Assembly (NCBI RefSeq): GCF_000738675.1
Contig: NZ_JPUX01000001.1
Location: 1,488,001-1,552,000 of the forward strand
Reading direction: 5' to 3'
Origin: Serratia nematodiphila DZ0503SBS1
GTDB taxonomy: Bacteria; Pseudomonadota; Gammaproteobacteria; Enterobacterales; Enterobacteriaceae
DNA length: 64,000 nucleotides
The translations under genes were made by a program, and so were the position numbers. Positions 46,890 through 57,869 of this stretch are shown here, in pieces (position 1 is the stretch's first letter; the number at the start of each line of letters is the position of its first letter). The notes under the pieces are model-generated. The model ran no database searches and was not told where the DNA came from. It saw only the letters and a list, made by a program, of their open reading frames with translations.

Positions 46890-47436
46890 AGTTGGTCTTA
46901 ACCTTATCAATCAGCTCAGCGGTTTTGGTCCGCAGGTTCCCACGCATTTTCATGCCGTTAGAGGTAAAATTGGTCCCGTAAAGCGTGACTTCGTCATCGG
47001 AGGTGACGTCCTGGGTGACCAGGTTTACCTGAGCGTTGTCCGTCTTAATTTTTTCCAGCTGCGAGGTGGTGGTCAGGCTGTTCACCTCGACGTGACCATA
47101 CAGATACAGCATTCGGTCTTTAGTCAGTTTGGCGCGATCGGCGCGAACTGACCAGGTGGCCACCGCATTCTCATCGAACAGCGTCATCACTGGCTGGGTG
47201 AACCAGCTCAGCTCGCCGGCGGTGTAATACTTCGCGTCTTCCGCCACCAGTTTGTAATTCAGCTTGCCGGCCGGGTTGTACACCACGGTGACCGTGTGCT
47301 GGCTCTGGTAGGTCGGATCCTGATCGTTGACCGGGCCAGGGGCCGTGTCGTCGCTGAAGTCCGTCATGTTCCAGCCGATCAGCGCCAGAACGATCACCGT
47401 CAACAGGATGGTGATCCACAGTTTGGTTTTACTCAT
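46858..47436 (-). CDS. lptC: LPS export bitopic protein LptC
   Basis: LptC is anchored in the inner membrane by one N-terminal helix (LWITILLTVIVLALIGW, about 6-22), and its periplasmic jellyroll passes LPS from LptBFG to LptA. The 192-residue length is standard. The TLYGTNFTSNGMKMRGNLRTKTAEL region (split) is the C-terminal contact with LptA. It overlaps kdsC by four bases and lptA by 32. Confidence 0.95.
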   Translation of the reverse strand: MSKTKLWITILLTVIVLALIGWNMTDFSDDTAPGPVNDQDPTYQSQHTVTVVYNPAGKLNYKLVAEDAKYYTAGELSWFTQPVMTLFDENAVATWSVRADRAKLTKDRMLYLYGHVEVNSLTTTSQLEKIKTDNAQVNLVTQDVTSDDEVTLYGTNFTSNGMKMRGNLRTKTAELIDKVKTNYEIQNQKPTP

Positions 47437-47987
47437 ATCGACAGCCCTTTGGCGTCCTCCAGCTTATTTTGAGCCAAAAGAATGATGTCGCACAGTTCGC
47501 GCACCGCGCCGCGGCCGCCGGCAATGCGGGTGACGTAGTGGGCGCGCGGCGTCAGCAGCGGATGGGCGTCCGCCACCGCGACCGCCAGGCCGACCTGCGC
47601 CATCACCGGCCAGTCGATCAGGTCATCGCCGATATAGGCGACCTGATCCGCCGTTAACGACAGTTTATCCAACAGTTCGCGGAAGGCCAAAAGCTTATCG
47701 GACTGCCCCTGATACAGATGGGTGATGCCGAGCGTCTGCGCGCGGTCCTCCAGCAGCTTGGCGGAGCGCCCGGTGATGATCGCCACCTCGATGTCTGAGG
47801 TTTTCAAGCAGCGGATGCCGTAGCCGTCGCGCACGTTGAACGCCTTCAGTTCTTCACCGTTGTTGCCCATGAAGATCAGGCCGTCCGACAGCACGCCGTC
47901 AACGTCGCAAATCAACAGGCGGATGTTCCCGGCACGCGCCATAACCTCTTGTTCTACCGGCCCGTAGCAGGTTTCTACCATACCCAT
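47433..47987 (-). CDS. kdsC: 3-deoxy-D-manno-octulosonate 8-phosphate phosphatase KdsC
   Basis: This HAD-superfamily phosphatase makes Kdo for the LPS inner core. The 184-residue protein has the catalytic motif DVDGVLSDG (about residues 28-36), motif II in AIITGRSA, and motif III in YIGDDLIDWPVM. It lies 17 bases after kdsD. ATG 47987 gives a family-like length; MARAGNIR 45 bases further in is a weaker alternative. Confidence 0.95.
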   Translation of the reverse strand: MGMVETCYGPVEQEVMARAGNIRLLICDVDGVLSDGLIFMGNNGEELKAFNVRDGYGIRCLKTSDIEVAIITGRSAKLLEDRAQTLGITHLYQGQSDKLLAFRELLDKLSLTADQVAYIGDDLIDWPVMAQVGLAVAVADAHPLLTPRAHYVTRIAGGRGAVRELCDIILLAQNKLEDAKGLSI

Positions 47988-48004
47988 TCCGTTCTATTCC
48001 TTAA

Positions 48005-48991
48005 TTAAACGACGCCGGCGCGCAGCATGTCATGCATATGTACCACACCCAGCAACTGGTCGCCATCGGCAACCAGCAGCGCGGTGATGTGGCGTTGTTG
48101 CATCAGGTTCAATGCATCGACCGCCAGGAGGTTGGGGCGCACCCGCACGCCGCCCGGCGTCATGACATCGGCAATCTTCGCCTCGTGCAGGTTGATGCCC
48201 ATGTCGAACACCCGGCGCAGGTCGCCATCGGTAAAGATGCCGGCGATTTTCATCAGATCGTCGCAGATCACCGTCAGGCCCAGATTTTTGCGGGTGATTT
48301 CCAGCAACGCGTCGCGCAACGAGGCGTCGGCGCTGACGTGGGGGATTTCATCGCCGCTGTGCATGATATCGCTAACCCGCAGCAGCAGTTTGCGGCCGAG
48401 TGCGCCGCCCGGATGCGACAGCGCGAAATCTTCCGGCGTGAAACCGCGCGCTTTCAGCAGCGCGACGGCCAGCGCATCGCCCATCACCAGCGTGGCGGTG
48501 GTGCTGGTGGTCGGCGCCAGCCCCAGCGGGCAGGCTTCCTGCGGCACCTTGATGCACAGGTGGATATCCGCCGCTTTACCCATCGAGCTTTCCGGATTGT
48601 TAGTCATACAGATGAGGGTGATCTGTTGGCGTTTCAACACCGGGATCAGCGCCAGGATCTCGCTGGACTCGCCGGAGTTGGAGATGGCGAGCACGATGTC
48701 CTGCGGGGTGACCATGCCCAAATCGCCATGGCTGGCCTCCGCAGGATGAACGAAGAATGAGGGCGTGCCGGTGCTGGCGAAGGTGGCGGCGATCTTGCAG
48801 CCGATGTGGCCGGATTTGCCCATGCCCATCACCACCACTTTGCCGCCGCAGGCGGCGATGGTTTCGCAGGCGCGGGTGAAGTCTGCGTTGATGTAGCTGT
48901 CGAGCTGAGCCAGCCCTTCACGCTCTATCTGAAGCACTTCTTTGCCGGCCTGTTGAAAATCGAAGCCCGGTTGCAACTCAATGTTCGACAT
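48005..48991 (-). CDS. kdsD: Arabinose-5-phosphate isomerase KdsD
   Basis: KdsD converts ribulose 5-phosphate to arabinose 5-phosphate, the first step to Kdo. The 328-residue protein equals E. coli in length. It has an N-terminal SIS domain (KVVVMGMGKSGHIGCKIAATFASTGTPSFFVHPAEASHGDLG split) and two C-terminal CBS domains (about 210-328). ATG 48991 gives the family start MSNIELQPGFDFQQAG; codons further up extend into yrbG. It lies 16 bases after yrbG. Confidence 0.96.
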   Translation of the reverse strand: MSNIELQPGFDFQQAGKEVLQIEREGLAQLDSYINADFTRACETIAACGGKVVVMGMGKSGHIGCKIAATFASTGTPSFFVHPAEASHGDLGMVTPQDIVLAISNSGESSEILALIPVLKRQQITLICMTNNPESSMGKAADIHLCIKVPQEACPLGLAPTTSTTATLVMGDALAVALLKARGFTPEDFALSHPGGALGRKLLLRVSDIMHSGDEIPHVSADASLRDALLEITRKNLGLTVICDDLMKIAGIFTDGDLRRVFDMGINLHEAKIADVMTPGGVRVRPNLLAVDALNLMQQRHITALLVADGDQLLGVVHMHDMLRAGVV

Positions 48992-49007
48992 ACTCATTCC
49001 CGTCGGT

Positions 49008-49985
49008 TTAGCCGAAAGTACTGAAAGGGTTAAAGAACAGCACCGCAAGATACGCAATAAAGCCGCATAATAACAGCGCGCCCGCCAGGTGGCCGATGCG
49101 ATGTTTGCGGCCGATGCACAGCACGCTCAGCAGCACGCTGGCCGCCAGCATCACCCAGTAATCGCGCTGGAAGGCGGCGGTGTCTACGCTGCCCGGCGAC
49201 AGCAGGGCGGGTACGCCCAGCACGATCACCGTGTTGAAAATATTGGAGCCGATGATATTGCCAATCGCCATATCATCCTCGCCCTTGAGCGCCCCGGCGA
49301 TGGAGGTGGCCAGTTCGGGCAGGCTGGTGCCGATGGCGATAATGGTCAAACCGACCACCAGTTCGCTCAGACCGAAATAGTGCGCGATCACCGTCGCGTT
49401 ATCGACCACCATTCTTGAAGAGAGCGGCAGAATGATAAACGCCAGCACCAGCCACAGCACGGCCACGGTATTGCTGCTGTCCTGCGGCAGCTCGGCGATC
49501 TGCTCCATGGTCAGGCTGTCGCTGCCCTCGCGCTGCGCCAGCCGGGCGATTTTCAGCATCAGCAGGATGAAGCCGGCGGCGGCGGCCAGTAGCAGCACGC
49601 CGTCCAGCCTGCTCAGGGTGCCGTCCACCAACACGAAACCGCATAATACTGTGACCGCTAACATCAGCGGCAGTTCGCGCCGCAGTATCTCAGAGCGCGC
49701 GGCCAGCGGGTGAATCAACGCCGCCACGCCCAGGATCAATAAAATGTTGGTGATGTTGGAACCTAATACGTTGCCAACGGCCATATCTATCTGCCCGTTC
49801 AGCGCGGCGGTGGTGGACACGATCAGCTCCGGCAGCGAAGTGCCGATGCCGACGATGGTCATGCCGATGATCAGCGGCGGTACGCCGAGCGAGCGGGAAA
49901 TCACGGCAGCACCATAAACTAAGCGGTCTGCACCGTACACCAGTAGAAATAAACCAACGATTAATAATGCTATCGCGAGAAACAT
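49008..49985 (-). CDS. yrbG: Calcium/sodium antiporter YrbG
   Basis: This inner-membrane CaCA-family exchanger has 325 residues and ten or so helices arranged as two inverted halves. Each half bears an alpha-repeat: VGIGTSLPELIVSTTAALNG and IAIGTSLPELATSIAGALKG, with DMAVGNVLGSNITNI and DMAIGNIIGSNIFNT following. It heads the yrbG-kdsD-kdsC-lptC-lptA-lptB run and is divergent from mlaF. Confidence 0.94.
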   Translation of the reverse strand: MFLAIALLIVGLFLLVYGADRLVYGAAVISRSLGVPPLIIGMTIVGIGTSLPELIVSTTAALNGQIDMAVGNVLGSNITNILLILGVAALIHPLAARSEILRRELPLMLAVTVLCGFVLVDGTLSRLDGVLLLAAAAGFILLMLKIARLAQREGSDSLTMEQIAELPQDSSNTVAVLWLVLAFIILPLSSRMVVDNATVIAHYFGLSELVVGLTIIAIGTSLPELATSIAGALKGEDDMAIGNIIGSNIFNTVIVLGVPALLSPGSVDTAAFQRDYWVMLAASVLLSVLCIGRKHRIGHLAGALLLCGFIAYLAVLFFNPFSTFG

Positions 49986-50288
49986 GCAGGGTCCTTTGTC
50001 GGGTATTATCCCGGTTCGTTGGTTAAAGCCGTCAATGCGGCGGTATTGCTTGCCCTCCGTTGCGCGCGTTTGAGCCGCAGCAACGGTTTTCCCCGGCTCA
50101 TAGTTGAACAGTTTCGTTTTTTTTCGTTATGGCGCCAATTTTGACCGGGTGGCGCGGAAAAGTAAAACCAATGGCACCATTGGTTGCGAAATGGCAGTAA
50201 GTTTTTGTAAAGATGAGACGGATTGCGCCCATTGCTTTAACATCACGGGTAGATTCAGCAAAAGATGAGTCGTAAAGGGTCCATTAAC
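49986..50288. other. Divergent region between yrbG and mlaF
   Basis: This 303-base gap has no credible gene. It must hold the promoters of the yrbG-lpt and mla operons. No palindrome or operator strong enough to name was found. The last in-frame ATG before mlaF (50265) is not preceded by a good RBS, while AAAGGG at 50274-50279 serves the ATG at 50289. Confidence 0.4.
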
Positions 50289-51104
50289 ATGCTCCAAAAG
50301 GCAGATAATTTGGTCGAAGTGCGCGACATGAGCTTCTCGCGCGGCGACCGACGGATATTTGAAGACATCAACCTGACGGTGCCCCGCGGTAAGGTCACGG
50401 CGATCATGGGGCCATCAGGCATCGGCAAAACCACGCTGCTGCGCCTGATCGGCGGCCAGCTGGCGCCGGACAGCGGGGAGATTTGGTTCGACGGCGACAA
50501 CATTCCCGCGTTGTCCCGCCGTCAGTTATACGACGCGCGCAAAAAGATGAGCATGCTGTTCCAGTCGGGCGCGCTGTTTACCGATTTGACCGTATTCGAA
50601 AACGTGGCCTACCCGCTGCGCGAGCACAGCAACCTGCCGGAGCCTTTGTTGCGCAGTACGGTGCTGATGAAGCTGGAAGCGGTGGGGCTGCGCGGCGCGG
50701 CCCAGCTGATGCCCAATGAGCTTTCCGGCGGCATGGCGCGCCGGGCGGCGTTGGCGCGCGCGATCGCGCTGGACCCGGAGATGATCATGTTCGACGAACC
50801 CTTCGTTGGCCAGGATCCGATCACCATGGGGGTGCTGGTCAAGCTGATCGACGAGCTGAACCATGCGCTGGGCATTACCTGCATCGTGGTGTCGCACGAC
50901 GTGCCGGAGGTGCTGAGCATCGCCGACTACGCCTACATCGTGGCCGACAACCGGGTGATCGCCGAAGGCACCACACAGCAATTGCAGAACAATCCTGATG
51001 CGCGCGTGCGCCAGTTCCTGGATGGTATAGCGGATGGGCCGGTGCCGTTCCGCTATCCGGCCGGGGATTATCAGACCGAACTGCTAGGCTTAGGGAGTAA
51101 ATAA
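50289..51104 (+). CDS. mlaF: Mla phospholipid transport ATPase MlaF
   Basis: MlaF is the ATPase of the MlaFEDB complex, which moves phospholipids between the inner and outer membranes to keep lipid asymmetry. The 271-residue protein has Walker [10 protein letters not shown], signature [15 protein letters not shown], Walker [14 protein letters not shown], and the C-terminal [13 protein letters not shown] extension that embraces a neighbouring MlaF. It is four bases from mlaE. Confidence 0.96.
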   Translation: MLQKADNLVEVRDMSFSRGDRRIFEDINLTVPRGKVTAIMGPSGIGKTTLLRLIGGQLAPDSGEIWFDGDNIPALSRRQLYDARKKMSMLFQSGALFTDLTVFENVAYPLREHSNLPEPLLRSTVLMKLEAVGLRGAAQLMPNELSGGMARRAALARAIALDPEMIMFDEPFVGQDPITMGVLVKLIDELNHALGITCIVVSHDVPEVLSIADYAYIVADNRVIAEGTTQQLQNNPDARVRQFLDGIADGPVPFRYPAGDYQTELLGLGSK

Positions 51105-51108
51105 GCTC

Positions 51109-51891
51109 ATGTTATTAAGAGCGTTAGCGTCGTTGGGGCGCAGTGGCATCAACACCAGCGCCAGCTTCGGCCGCGCCGGGTTGATGCTGTTCAACGCGTT
51201 GATTGGCCGGCCGGAACCCGGCAAGCAGTGGCCGCTATTGTTGAAACAGCTCTACAGCGTCGGCGTGCAGTCGCTACTGATCATCATGGTCTCCGGGCTG
51301 TTTATCGGCATGGTGCTGGGCCTGCAGGGCTATATCGTGCTCACCACCTACAGCGCCGAGGCCAGCCTTGGCATGATGGTGGCGCTGTCGCTGCTGCGCG
51401 AGCTGGGGCCGGTGGTCACGGCGCTGCTGTTCGCCGGCCGCGCCGGTTCCGCACTCACGGCGGAAATCGGCCTGATGAAGGCGACGGAGCAGATCTCCAG
51501 CCTGGAAATGATGGCGGTCGATCCGCTGCGGCGCATCGTGGCGCCGCGCTTCTGGGCCGGGCTTATCAGCATGCCGCTGCTGACCATCATCTTCGTGGCG
51601 ATCGGCATTTGGGGCGGTTCGGTGGTCGGCGTGGACTGGAAGGGCATCGACAGCGGCTTCTTCTGGTCGGCGATGCAGGGCGCCGTGGAGTGGAAAAAAG
51701 ATCTGCTCAACTGCCTGATCAAAAGCGTGGTATTCGCCATTACCGTAACCTGGATTGCCATTTTCAATGGGTACGACGCCGTGCCTACCTCTGAAGGGAT
51801 TAGCCGGGCGACGACGCGTACCGTGGTGCATTCGTCACTGGCGGTGTTGGGATTGGATTTCGTGCTGACCGCACTGATGTTTGGGAATTGA
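51109..51891 (+). CDS. mlaE: Mla phospholipid transport permease MlaE
   Basis: MlaE is the MlaFEDB permease, an inner-membrane protein of 260 residues with about five membrane helices and an N-terminal interfacial helix. The core [42 protein letters not shown] (split), with the coupling-helix glutamates, is diagnostic of the MlaE/YrbE family. It is five bases... from mlaD in the operon mlaFEDCB. Confidence 0.96.
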   Translation: MLLRALASLGRSGINTSASFGRAGLMLFNALIGRPEPGKQWPLLLKQLYSVGVQSLLIIMVSGLFIGMVLGLQGYIVLTTYSAEASLGMMVALSLLRELGPVVTALLFAGRAGSALTAEIGLMKATEQISSLEMMAVDPLRRIVAPRFWAGLISMPLLTIIFVAIGIWGGSVVGVDWKGIDSGFFWSAMQGAVEWKKDLLNCLIKSVVFAITVTWIAIFNGYDAVPTSEGISRATTRTVVHSSLAVLGLDFVLTALMFGN

Positions 51892-51895
51892 TTCG

Positions 51896-52444
51896 ATGCA
51901 AACGAAGAAGAGTGAAATCTGGGTTGGGGCATTTATGCTGATCGCGCTGTGCGCCATCGTGTTTATCTGCCTGCAGGTGGCGAACCTTAAATCGATCGGC
52001 AGCGAGCCGACCTACCGCATTTACGCGACGTTCGACAACATCGGCGGCCTGAAACCGCGTTCGCCGGTGAAAATTGGCGGCGTGGTGATCGGCCGCGTGG
52101 CGGACATCGAACTCGATTCGAAAACCTACACGCCGCGCGTAGCGCTGGATATCCAGAAAAAGTACGACCAAATCCCGGATACCAGCTCGCTGGCGATCCG
52201 CACCTCCGGCCTGCTGGGCGAGCAATATCTGGCGCTTAACGTGGGCTTTGAAGATCCTGATATGGGCACCACCATCCTGAAAGATGGCGGCACCATTCAG
52301 GACACCAAATCAGCCATGGTTCTGGAAGACCTGATCGGCCAGTTCCTGTATAAAAGCGGCGGTCAGGACAGCGCCAAATCGGGAGACGCGGCCGCTGAGC
52401 CGGCTGCCGGCGCCGCACCGCAACCCGCTGTTCCAAATCATTAA
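51896..52444 (+). CDS. mlaD: Mla MCE-domain protein MlaD
   Basis: MlaD forms the periplasmic hexameric ring of MlaFEDB through which lipid passes. The 182-residue protein has an N-terminal membrane helix ([19 protein letters not shown], about 8-26) and one MCE domain ([26 protein letters not shown] split; [17 protein letters not shown]). The Ala/Pro-rich tail after about residue 155 is typical. ATG 51896 gives the family [11 protein letters not shown] start. Confidence 0.95.
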   Translation: MQTKKSEIWVGAFMLIALCAIVFICLQVANLKSIGSEPTYRIYATFDNIGGLKPRSPVKIGGVVIGRVADIELDSKTYTPRVALDIQKKYDQIPDTSSLAIRTSGLLGEQYLALNVGFEDPDMGTTILKDGGTIQDTKSAMVLEDLIGQFLYKSGGQDSAKSGDAAAEPAAGAAPQPAVPNH

Positions 52445-52458
52445 GAGAGGATACCTGC

Positions 52459-53088
52459 ATGTTTAAACGTTTACTGATGGTGGCTCTGCTGGTGGTTGCA
52501 CCGCTGGCGAGCGCAGCCGACCAAACCAATCCCTACAGCATGATGCAAGAAGCGGCGCAGAAGACTTTCAGCCGTTTGAAGAACGAACAGCCGAAGATCA
52601 AGCAGGACCCGAACTACCTGCGTGCCATCGTGCATCAGGAACTGATGCCGTTCGTGCAGGTGAAATACGCCGGCGCGCTGGTGCTGGGGCGTTACTACAA
52701 AGAGGCAACGCCTGCGCAGCGCGAAGCTTACTTCACCGCCTTCCAGGCTTACCTGGAGCAGGCTTACGGCCAGGCGCTGGCGATGTATCACGGCCAGACT
52801 TACCAGATCGCGCCTGAACAGCCGCTGGGCAATGCCGACATCGTGGCTATTCGCGTCACCATCATCGACAACGGCGGCCGCCCGCCGGTGCGTCTGGATT
52901 TCCAATGGCGCAAGAACAGCAAAACCGGCTACTGGCAGGCGTATGACATGATCGCCGAAGGCGTCAGCATGATCACCACCAAGCAAAATGAGTGGGCGTC
53001 TACGCTGCGTACTCAGGGCATCGACGGCCTGACCAAGCAGCTGCAGGCCGCCGCCGCGCAGCCTATCACGCTGGACAAGAAAAACTGA
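52459..53088 (+). CDS. mlaC: Mla periplasmic phospholipid-binding protein MlaC
   Basis: MlaC ferries phospholipid across the periplasm between MlaA-OmpC/F and MlaD. The 209-residue precursor has a signal peptide ([16 protein letters not shown]) cleaved near residue 20, then the Tol_Tol_Ttg2/MlaC domain ([54 protein letters not shown] split). The stop overlaps the mlaB ATG by one base. Confidence 0.95.
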   Translation: MFKRLLMVALLVVAPLASAADQTNPYSMMQEAAQKTFSRLKNEQPKIKQDPNYLRAIVHQELMPFVQVKYAGALVLGRYYKEATPAQREAYFTAFQAYLEQAYGQALAMYHGQTYQIAPEQPLGNADIVAIRVTIIDNGGRPPVRLDFQWRKNSKTGYWQAYDMIAEGVSMITTKQNEWASTLRTQGIDGLTKQLQAAAAQPITLDKKN

Positions 53089-53390
53089 TGTCGGCAGCGC
53101 TCAGCTTCGAATCAGAGCGGCAGACGCTGATCCTGCGCGGTGAACTGGACCGGGAAACGCTGCAGCCGCTGTGGCGGCAGCGCGCCGCGCTGATGGCGGA
53201 TAAAACCGCGATCGACGTGGCGCAACTGCAGCGCGTGGACTCCGCCGGGCTGGCGCTGTTGCTGCATCTGCAGGAAGAGCAGCGCCAACGCGGCGTAGCG
53301 CTGAAAATTTTCGGCGCTACCGAGCGCCTGAAAACGCTGATCGCGCTCTACAACCTGCAGGCGATAATGCCTGTCGATACCGCCGGTTAG
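53088..53390 (+). CDS. mlaB: Mla STAS-domain protein MlaB
   Basis: MlaB is a cytoplasmic STAS protein that stabilises MlaF dimers. The 100-residue protein has the STAS loop QRVDSAGLALLLHLQEEQ. E. coli has VDTAGL here, with a threonine important for MlaF binding (recalled); this species has serine, a conservative change. It is the last gene of the mla operon and is followed by a clear terminator. Confidence 0.93.
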   Translation: MSAALSFESERQTLILRGELDRETLQPLWRQRAALMADKTAIDVAQLQRVDSAGLALLLHLQEEQRQRGVALKIFGATERLKTLIALYNLQAIMPVDTAG

Positions 53391-53427
53391 CGGCGTTTTA
53401 CGCCGCTCTTGCGTGGTAAAACGATAC

Positions 53428-53455
53428 AAAGCCCCTGTTATGCAGGGGCTTTTTC
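53428..53455 (+). terminator. Rho-independent terminator of the mla operon
   Basis: A perfect 10-bp stem AAAGCCCCTG/CAGGGGCTTT with a 5-base loop and a T-rich tail starts 37 bases after the mlaB stop. Confidence 0.85.
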
Positions 53456-53530
53456 TTTAGTTTAAGAAAACATCGTATTCCACTAAGATACTAGGCTGTT
53501 TATGATCCTTTAGCGGCAGAACTGGATACT

Positions 53531-53785
53531 ATGGAAACCAACGAGATTAAAGACGTGCTGATGCAGGCATTGGCACTGGATGAAGTACATGTGACGGGCG
53601 ACGGTAGCCATTTTCAGGCGATCGTGGTCGGTGAACTGTTCGCCGGCATGAGCCGCGTCAAAAAACAGCAGACGGTTTACGCACCGCTGATGGAATACAT
53701 TGCGGACAACCGCATTCATGCCTTGTCTATTAAGGCGTACACCCCTGAAGAGTGGCAGCGAGACCGCAAACTCAACGGATTTTAA
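53531..53785 (+). CDS. ibaG: BolA-family iron-sulfur protein IbaG
   Basis: IbaG is a BolA-like acid-stress protein that binds [2Fe-2S] together with monothiol glutaredoxin Grx4. The 84-residue protein matches E. coli YrbA in length, with [19 protein letters not shown] near residue 20 (conserved histidine) and the C-terminal [14 protein letters not shown]. It lies 55 bases before murA, as in E. coli. Confidence 0.94.
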   Translation: METNEIKDVLMQALALDEVHVTGDGSHFQAIVVGELFAGMSRVKKQQTVYAPLMEYIADNRIHALSIKAYTPEEWQRDRKLNGF

Positions 53786-53822
53786 GGCTGTTTGCCCTGC
53801 CGGGCGGGCAGCTTCAGATTAG

Positions 53823-55100
<1,278 letters not shown>

Positions 55101-55141
55101 GCCATTAGCGCCGGCGCGGCTGCGTCGGCAGGATGAATAGC

Positions 55142-55173
55142 AAAGGGCCGGCTATCAATGCCGGCCCTTTTTT
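55142..55173. terminator. Terminator between murA and degS
   Basis: A perfect 11-bp stem AAAGGGCCGGC/GCCGGCCCTTT with a 7-base loop is followed on the plus strand by TTT. It ends murA transcription; the degS stop codon (TAA, minus strand) overlaps the tail. Confidence 0.85.
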
Positions 55174-56230
55174 AATTGCTGTCTTCCGGGAATTCACCCA
55201 CCGTCATTTTCAACGTAATGCGTTTGCCGTCGCGCAGCACGATAACCGGTATCTCGGTGCCCGGCCTGATCTCCGCCACCTGGTCCATGGTTTCCAGCAC
55301 GGATACCGCCGGTTTGTTATCCACGTTGATGATGATGTCGTTGATCTGGAAACCGGCGTTGCTCGCCGGGCCGTTCGGCGTAATTTCGGTCACGATGATG
55401 CCCTGCAGGCGATCGATGCCGGAATTGGAGGGGCGCAGCGGAATGATCTCCTTGCCCTGAATGCCGAAATAGCCACGGATCACGCGGCCGTCGCGGATCA
55501 GCTTGTCCATGATCTTGGTAGCCAGTTCGATCGGGATCGCAAAGCCTAGGCCTTCCGGCGTTTCGCCGTCGGTGATTTTGTCATAGGTCAGGGTGTTGAT
55601 ACCGATCAGCTCACCCAGCGAGTTGACCAGCGCGCCGCCGGAGTTGCCGCGGTTGATTGAGGCGTCGGTCTGCAGAAACGTCTGCCGGCCGGTGGTGCTC
55701 ATACTGATGCGCCCGGTAGCGCTGAGGATGCCCTGAGTCACGGTTTGCCCCAGGTTATAGGGGTTGCCGATCGCCAGCACCACGTCGCCGACGTGGGCAA
55801 CGCGATTTTTATTGGTCGGGATCACCGGCAGGTTGCCGGGATCGATCTTCAGCACCGCCAGGTCGGTCAGGCCGTCGGAGCCGACCAGCAGCGCTTCATA
55901 GCGGCGGCCATCCTGCAACACCACGGTGATCTGCTGAGCGTCTTTGATCACGTGGCGGTTGGTGATGATGTAGCCGCGTTCGTTCATGATCACGCCGGAA
56001 CCGAGCGACAGCACGTTGGCGGCGCCGTTCAGGTTGCGGTTGTAGATGTTCACCACGGCAGGGGCGGCGCGGCGCACCGCCTTGTTGTAGCTCACCGGCG
56101 TTTCGTCGCTGGTATTCTCGGTTTTCTCTGCAAACAGGCCGTTGGAAGAGCGCAGCATGGGCAGGGCGGCCAACAGAAGGCCGGCAACGATGAGACCGAT
56201 AACGACAGAACGCAAGAGCTTAGCAAACAT
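55172..56230 (-). CDS. degS: Site-1 protease DegS (sigma-E pathway)
   Basis: DegS senses misfolded outer-membrane porins through its PDZ domain and cleaves the anti-sigma factor RseA. The 352-residue protein has an N-terminal membrane anchor (LLRSVVIGLIVAGLLLAALPML, about 4-25), a trypsin-like domain with H in TNRHVIKD, D in LTDLAVLKID and catalytic S in NRGNSGGALVN, and one C-terminal PDZ domain. ATG 56230 gives MFAKLLRSVV as in E. coli. It follows degQ after 88 bases. Confidence 0.95.
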   Translation of the reverse strand: MFAKLLRSVVIGLIVAGLLLAALPMLRSSNGLFAEKTENTSDETPVSYNKAVRRAAPAVVNIYNRNLNGAANVLSLGSGVIMNERGYIITNRHVIKDAQQITVVLQDGRRYEALLVGSDGLTDLAVLKIDPGNLPVIPTNKNRVAHVGDVVLAIGNPYNLGQTVTQGILSATGRISMSTTGRQTFLQTDASINRGNSGGALVNSLGELIGINTLTYDKITDGETPEGLGFAIPIELATKIMDKLIRDGRVIRGYFGIQGKEIIPLRPSNSGIDRLQGIIVTEITPNGPASNAGFQINDIIINVDNKPAVSVLETMDQVAEIRPGTEIPVIVLRDGKRITLKMTVGEFPEDSN

Positions 56231-56318
56231 GGAGTTTTCGTGGTGTGGTGAACGATGTTCGGAGGATAGCATGAGTTAACCGGGCGCAGTATGTCACCGA
56301 GCCCGGTTTTTGCACAAA

Positions 56319-57689
56319 TTAACGCAGCAGCAGATAAATGGTTTCGTTACCGCGCACGATATTGAGCGCCATCACCGGTGGCTTGGCTTCCAGCACCTTG
56401 CGCAGCGCGGTGATACTGTCCACGCGCTGGCGGTTGACGCCGATGATCACGTCGCCTTTTTGCAGGCCGATTTGCGCCGCCGTCGAGCCTTTATCCACGT
56501 TCTCCACCTTCACGCCCTTGTCGCCGCTCGGCAGCGCGCCGTTGCTGAGGGATACCCCCTGCAGCGCCGGCGACAGCGTTTCGGCATTGGTCGAGGCGCT
56601 CTCGCTGTTGTCCAGCGTGACCGAGACTTCCTGCGGTTTACCGTCGCGCAGCAGGCCTACCTTGAGGGTTTTGCCCGGCGCGGTGGTGCCGACCTTGGCG
56701 CGCAGTTCGGCAAAGCTGTTCACCGGTTTGCCGTCGACGGAAACCAGAATATCCCCGGCTTTGATGCCGGCCTTGGCGGCGGCGGATTTCGGCAACACTT
56801 CGCTGACGAAGGCGCCGCGCTGCGCGTCGGTGTTGAAGGCTTTGGCCATGTCCGGGGTCATTTCACTGCCCTTGATGCCAAGCAGGCCGCGTTTCACTTC
56901 GCCGAATTCGATCAGCTGCTGGCTCAGGTTCTGCGCCATATTGCTCGGAATGGCGAAGCCGATGCCGACGTTGCCGCCGCTCGGCGCCAGAATGGCGGTA
57001 TTGATGCCGATCAGTTCGCCGTTCAGGTTAACCAGCGCGCCACCGGAGTTGCCGCGGTTGATGGAGGCGTCGGTCTGAATGAAGTTTTCCAGCCCTTCCA
57101 GATTCAGGCCGGTGCGGCCCAGCGCCGAGATGATGCCGGAGGTGGCGGTTTGGCCCAGGCCGAACGGGTTGCCGACCGCCACGGCGAAGTCGCCGACGCG
57201 CAGTTGGTCGGAATCGGCCATCTTGATGGCGGTCAGGTTTTTGGTATCGCTGAGCTGCAGCAGGGCGATGTCGGACTGTTCATCGCGCCCGACCAGCTTG
57301 GCGTCCAGCTCACGGCCGTCGTTCAACTGTACGCGGATTTTATCGGCGTTGTTGATGACGTGGTTGTTGGTCAGCACGTAGCCCTTGGCGGCGTCGATGA
57401 TCACGCCGGAGCCCAACCCCTCAAACGGGCGGGAACTCTGCTGTTGACCGGGGAAGTTGGGGCCGAAGAAGCGTCTGAACTCTTCCGGCAACTGTTGACG
57501 CTGCACCTGGGTGCCAGCGACATGCACGCTCACGACGGCGGGCAAGACTTTTTCCAGCATCGGCGCCAGGCTCGGCAGCGGCTGCCCCTGCACGGCGACG
57601 GGCAGGGCCGCGTTGGCCGCCGGTGCGGCGCTGAGCGCCAGACCGAGGCTCATTGCCAATGCACTAAGAATTAACGACTTTTTCTTCAT
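56319..57689 (-). CDS. degQ: Periplasmic serine endoprotease DegQ
   Basis: DegQ is a periplasmic HtrA-family protease-chaperone. The 456-residue precursor has a signal peptide (KKSLILSALAMSLGLALSAAPAANA, split, cleaved near residue 27), a protease domain with H in TNNHVINNAD, D in QSDIALLQL and S in NRGNSGGALVNLNG, and two PDZ domains (about 260-350 and 365-456). The Q-linker is short, as in DegQ rather than DegP. ATG 57689 follows GAGAG on the minus strand and gives the family MKKKS start; an in-frame codon 126 bases upstream is not needed. Confidence 0.95.
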   Translation of the reverse strand: MKKKSLILSALAMSLGLALSAAPAANAALPVAVQGQPLPSLAPMLEKVLPAVVSVHVAGTQVQRQQLPEEFRRFFGPNFPGQQQSSRPFEGLGSGVIIDAAKGYVLTNNHVINNADKIRVQLNDGRELDAKLVGRDEQSDIALLQLSDTKNLTAIKMADSDQLRVGDFAVAVGNPFGLGQTATSGIISALGRTGLNLEGLENFIQTDASINRGNSGGALVNLNGELIGINTAILAPSGGNVGIGFAIPSNMAQNLSQQLIEFGEVKRGLLGIKGSEMTPDMAKAFNTDAQRGAFVSEVLPKSAAAKAGIKAGDILVSVDGKPVNSFAELRAKVGTTAPGKTLKVGLLRDGKPQEVSVTLDNSESASTNAETLSPALQGVSLSNGALPSGDKGVKVENVDKGSTAAQIGLQKGDVIIGVNRQRVDSITALRKVLEAKPPVMALNIVRGNETIYLLLR

Positions 57690-57830
57690 TGATGATAACT
57701 CTCTCAATACCTGCCGATGAAAATTTGATGATAAGGCAATCGCCTTGTCATAGTGAAGGGTAAGACCGTGAATTTGCGTGCAAAGTTCAGTAAAGGTAAT
57801 GCGAAGGAAGGTCAATATGGCACAAACGGG

Positions 57831-57856
57831 ATTAAACCCGCGGGAGGCCCCGCGGG
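57831..57856 (-). terminator. Terminator after zapG
   Basis: A perfect 8-bp palindromic stem CCCGCGGG/CCCGCGGG with a 4-base loop lies 14 bases past the zapG stop. On the minus strand it runs into TTTAATCCC. Confidence 0.5.
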
Positions 57857-57869
57857 CGAAGAAGGAATA

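Noticed and set aside
56278..56308. AACCGGGC/GCCCGGTT inverted repeat between degQ and degS with a T-run on the plus strand
   Set aside because: Both flanking genes are on the minus strand, so a plus-strand terminator here has no transcript to end; left out of the features.
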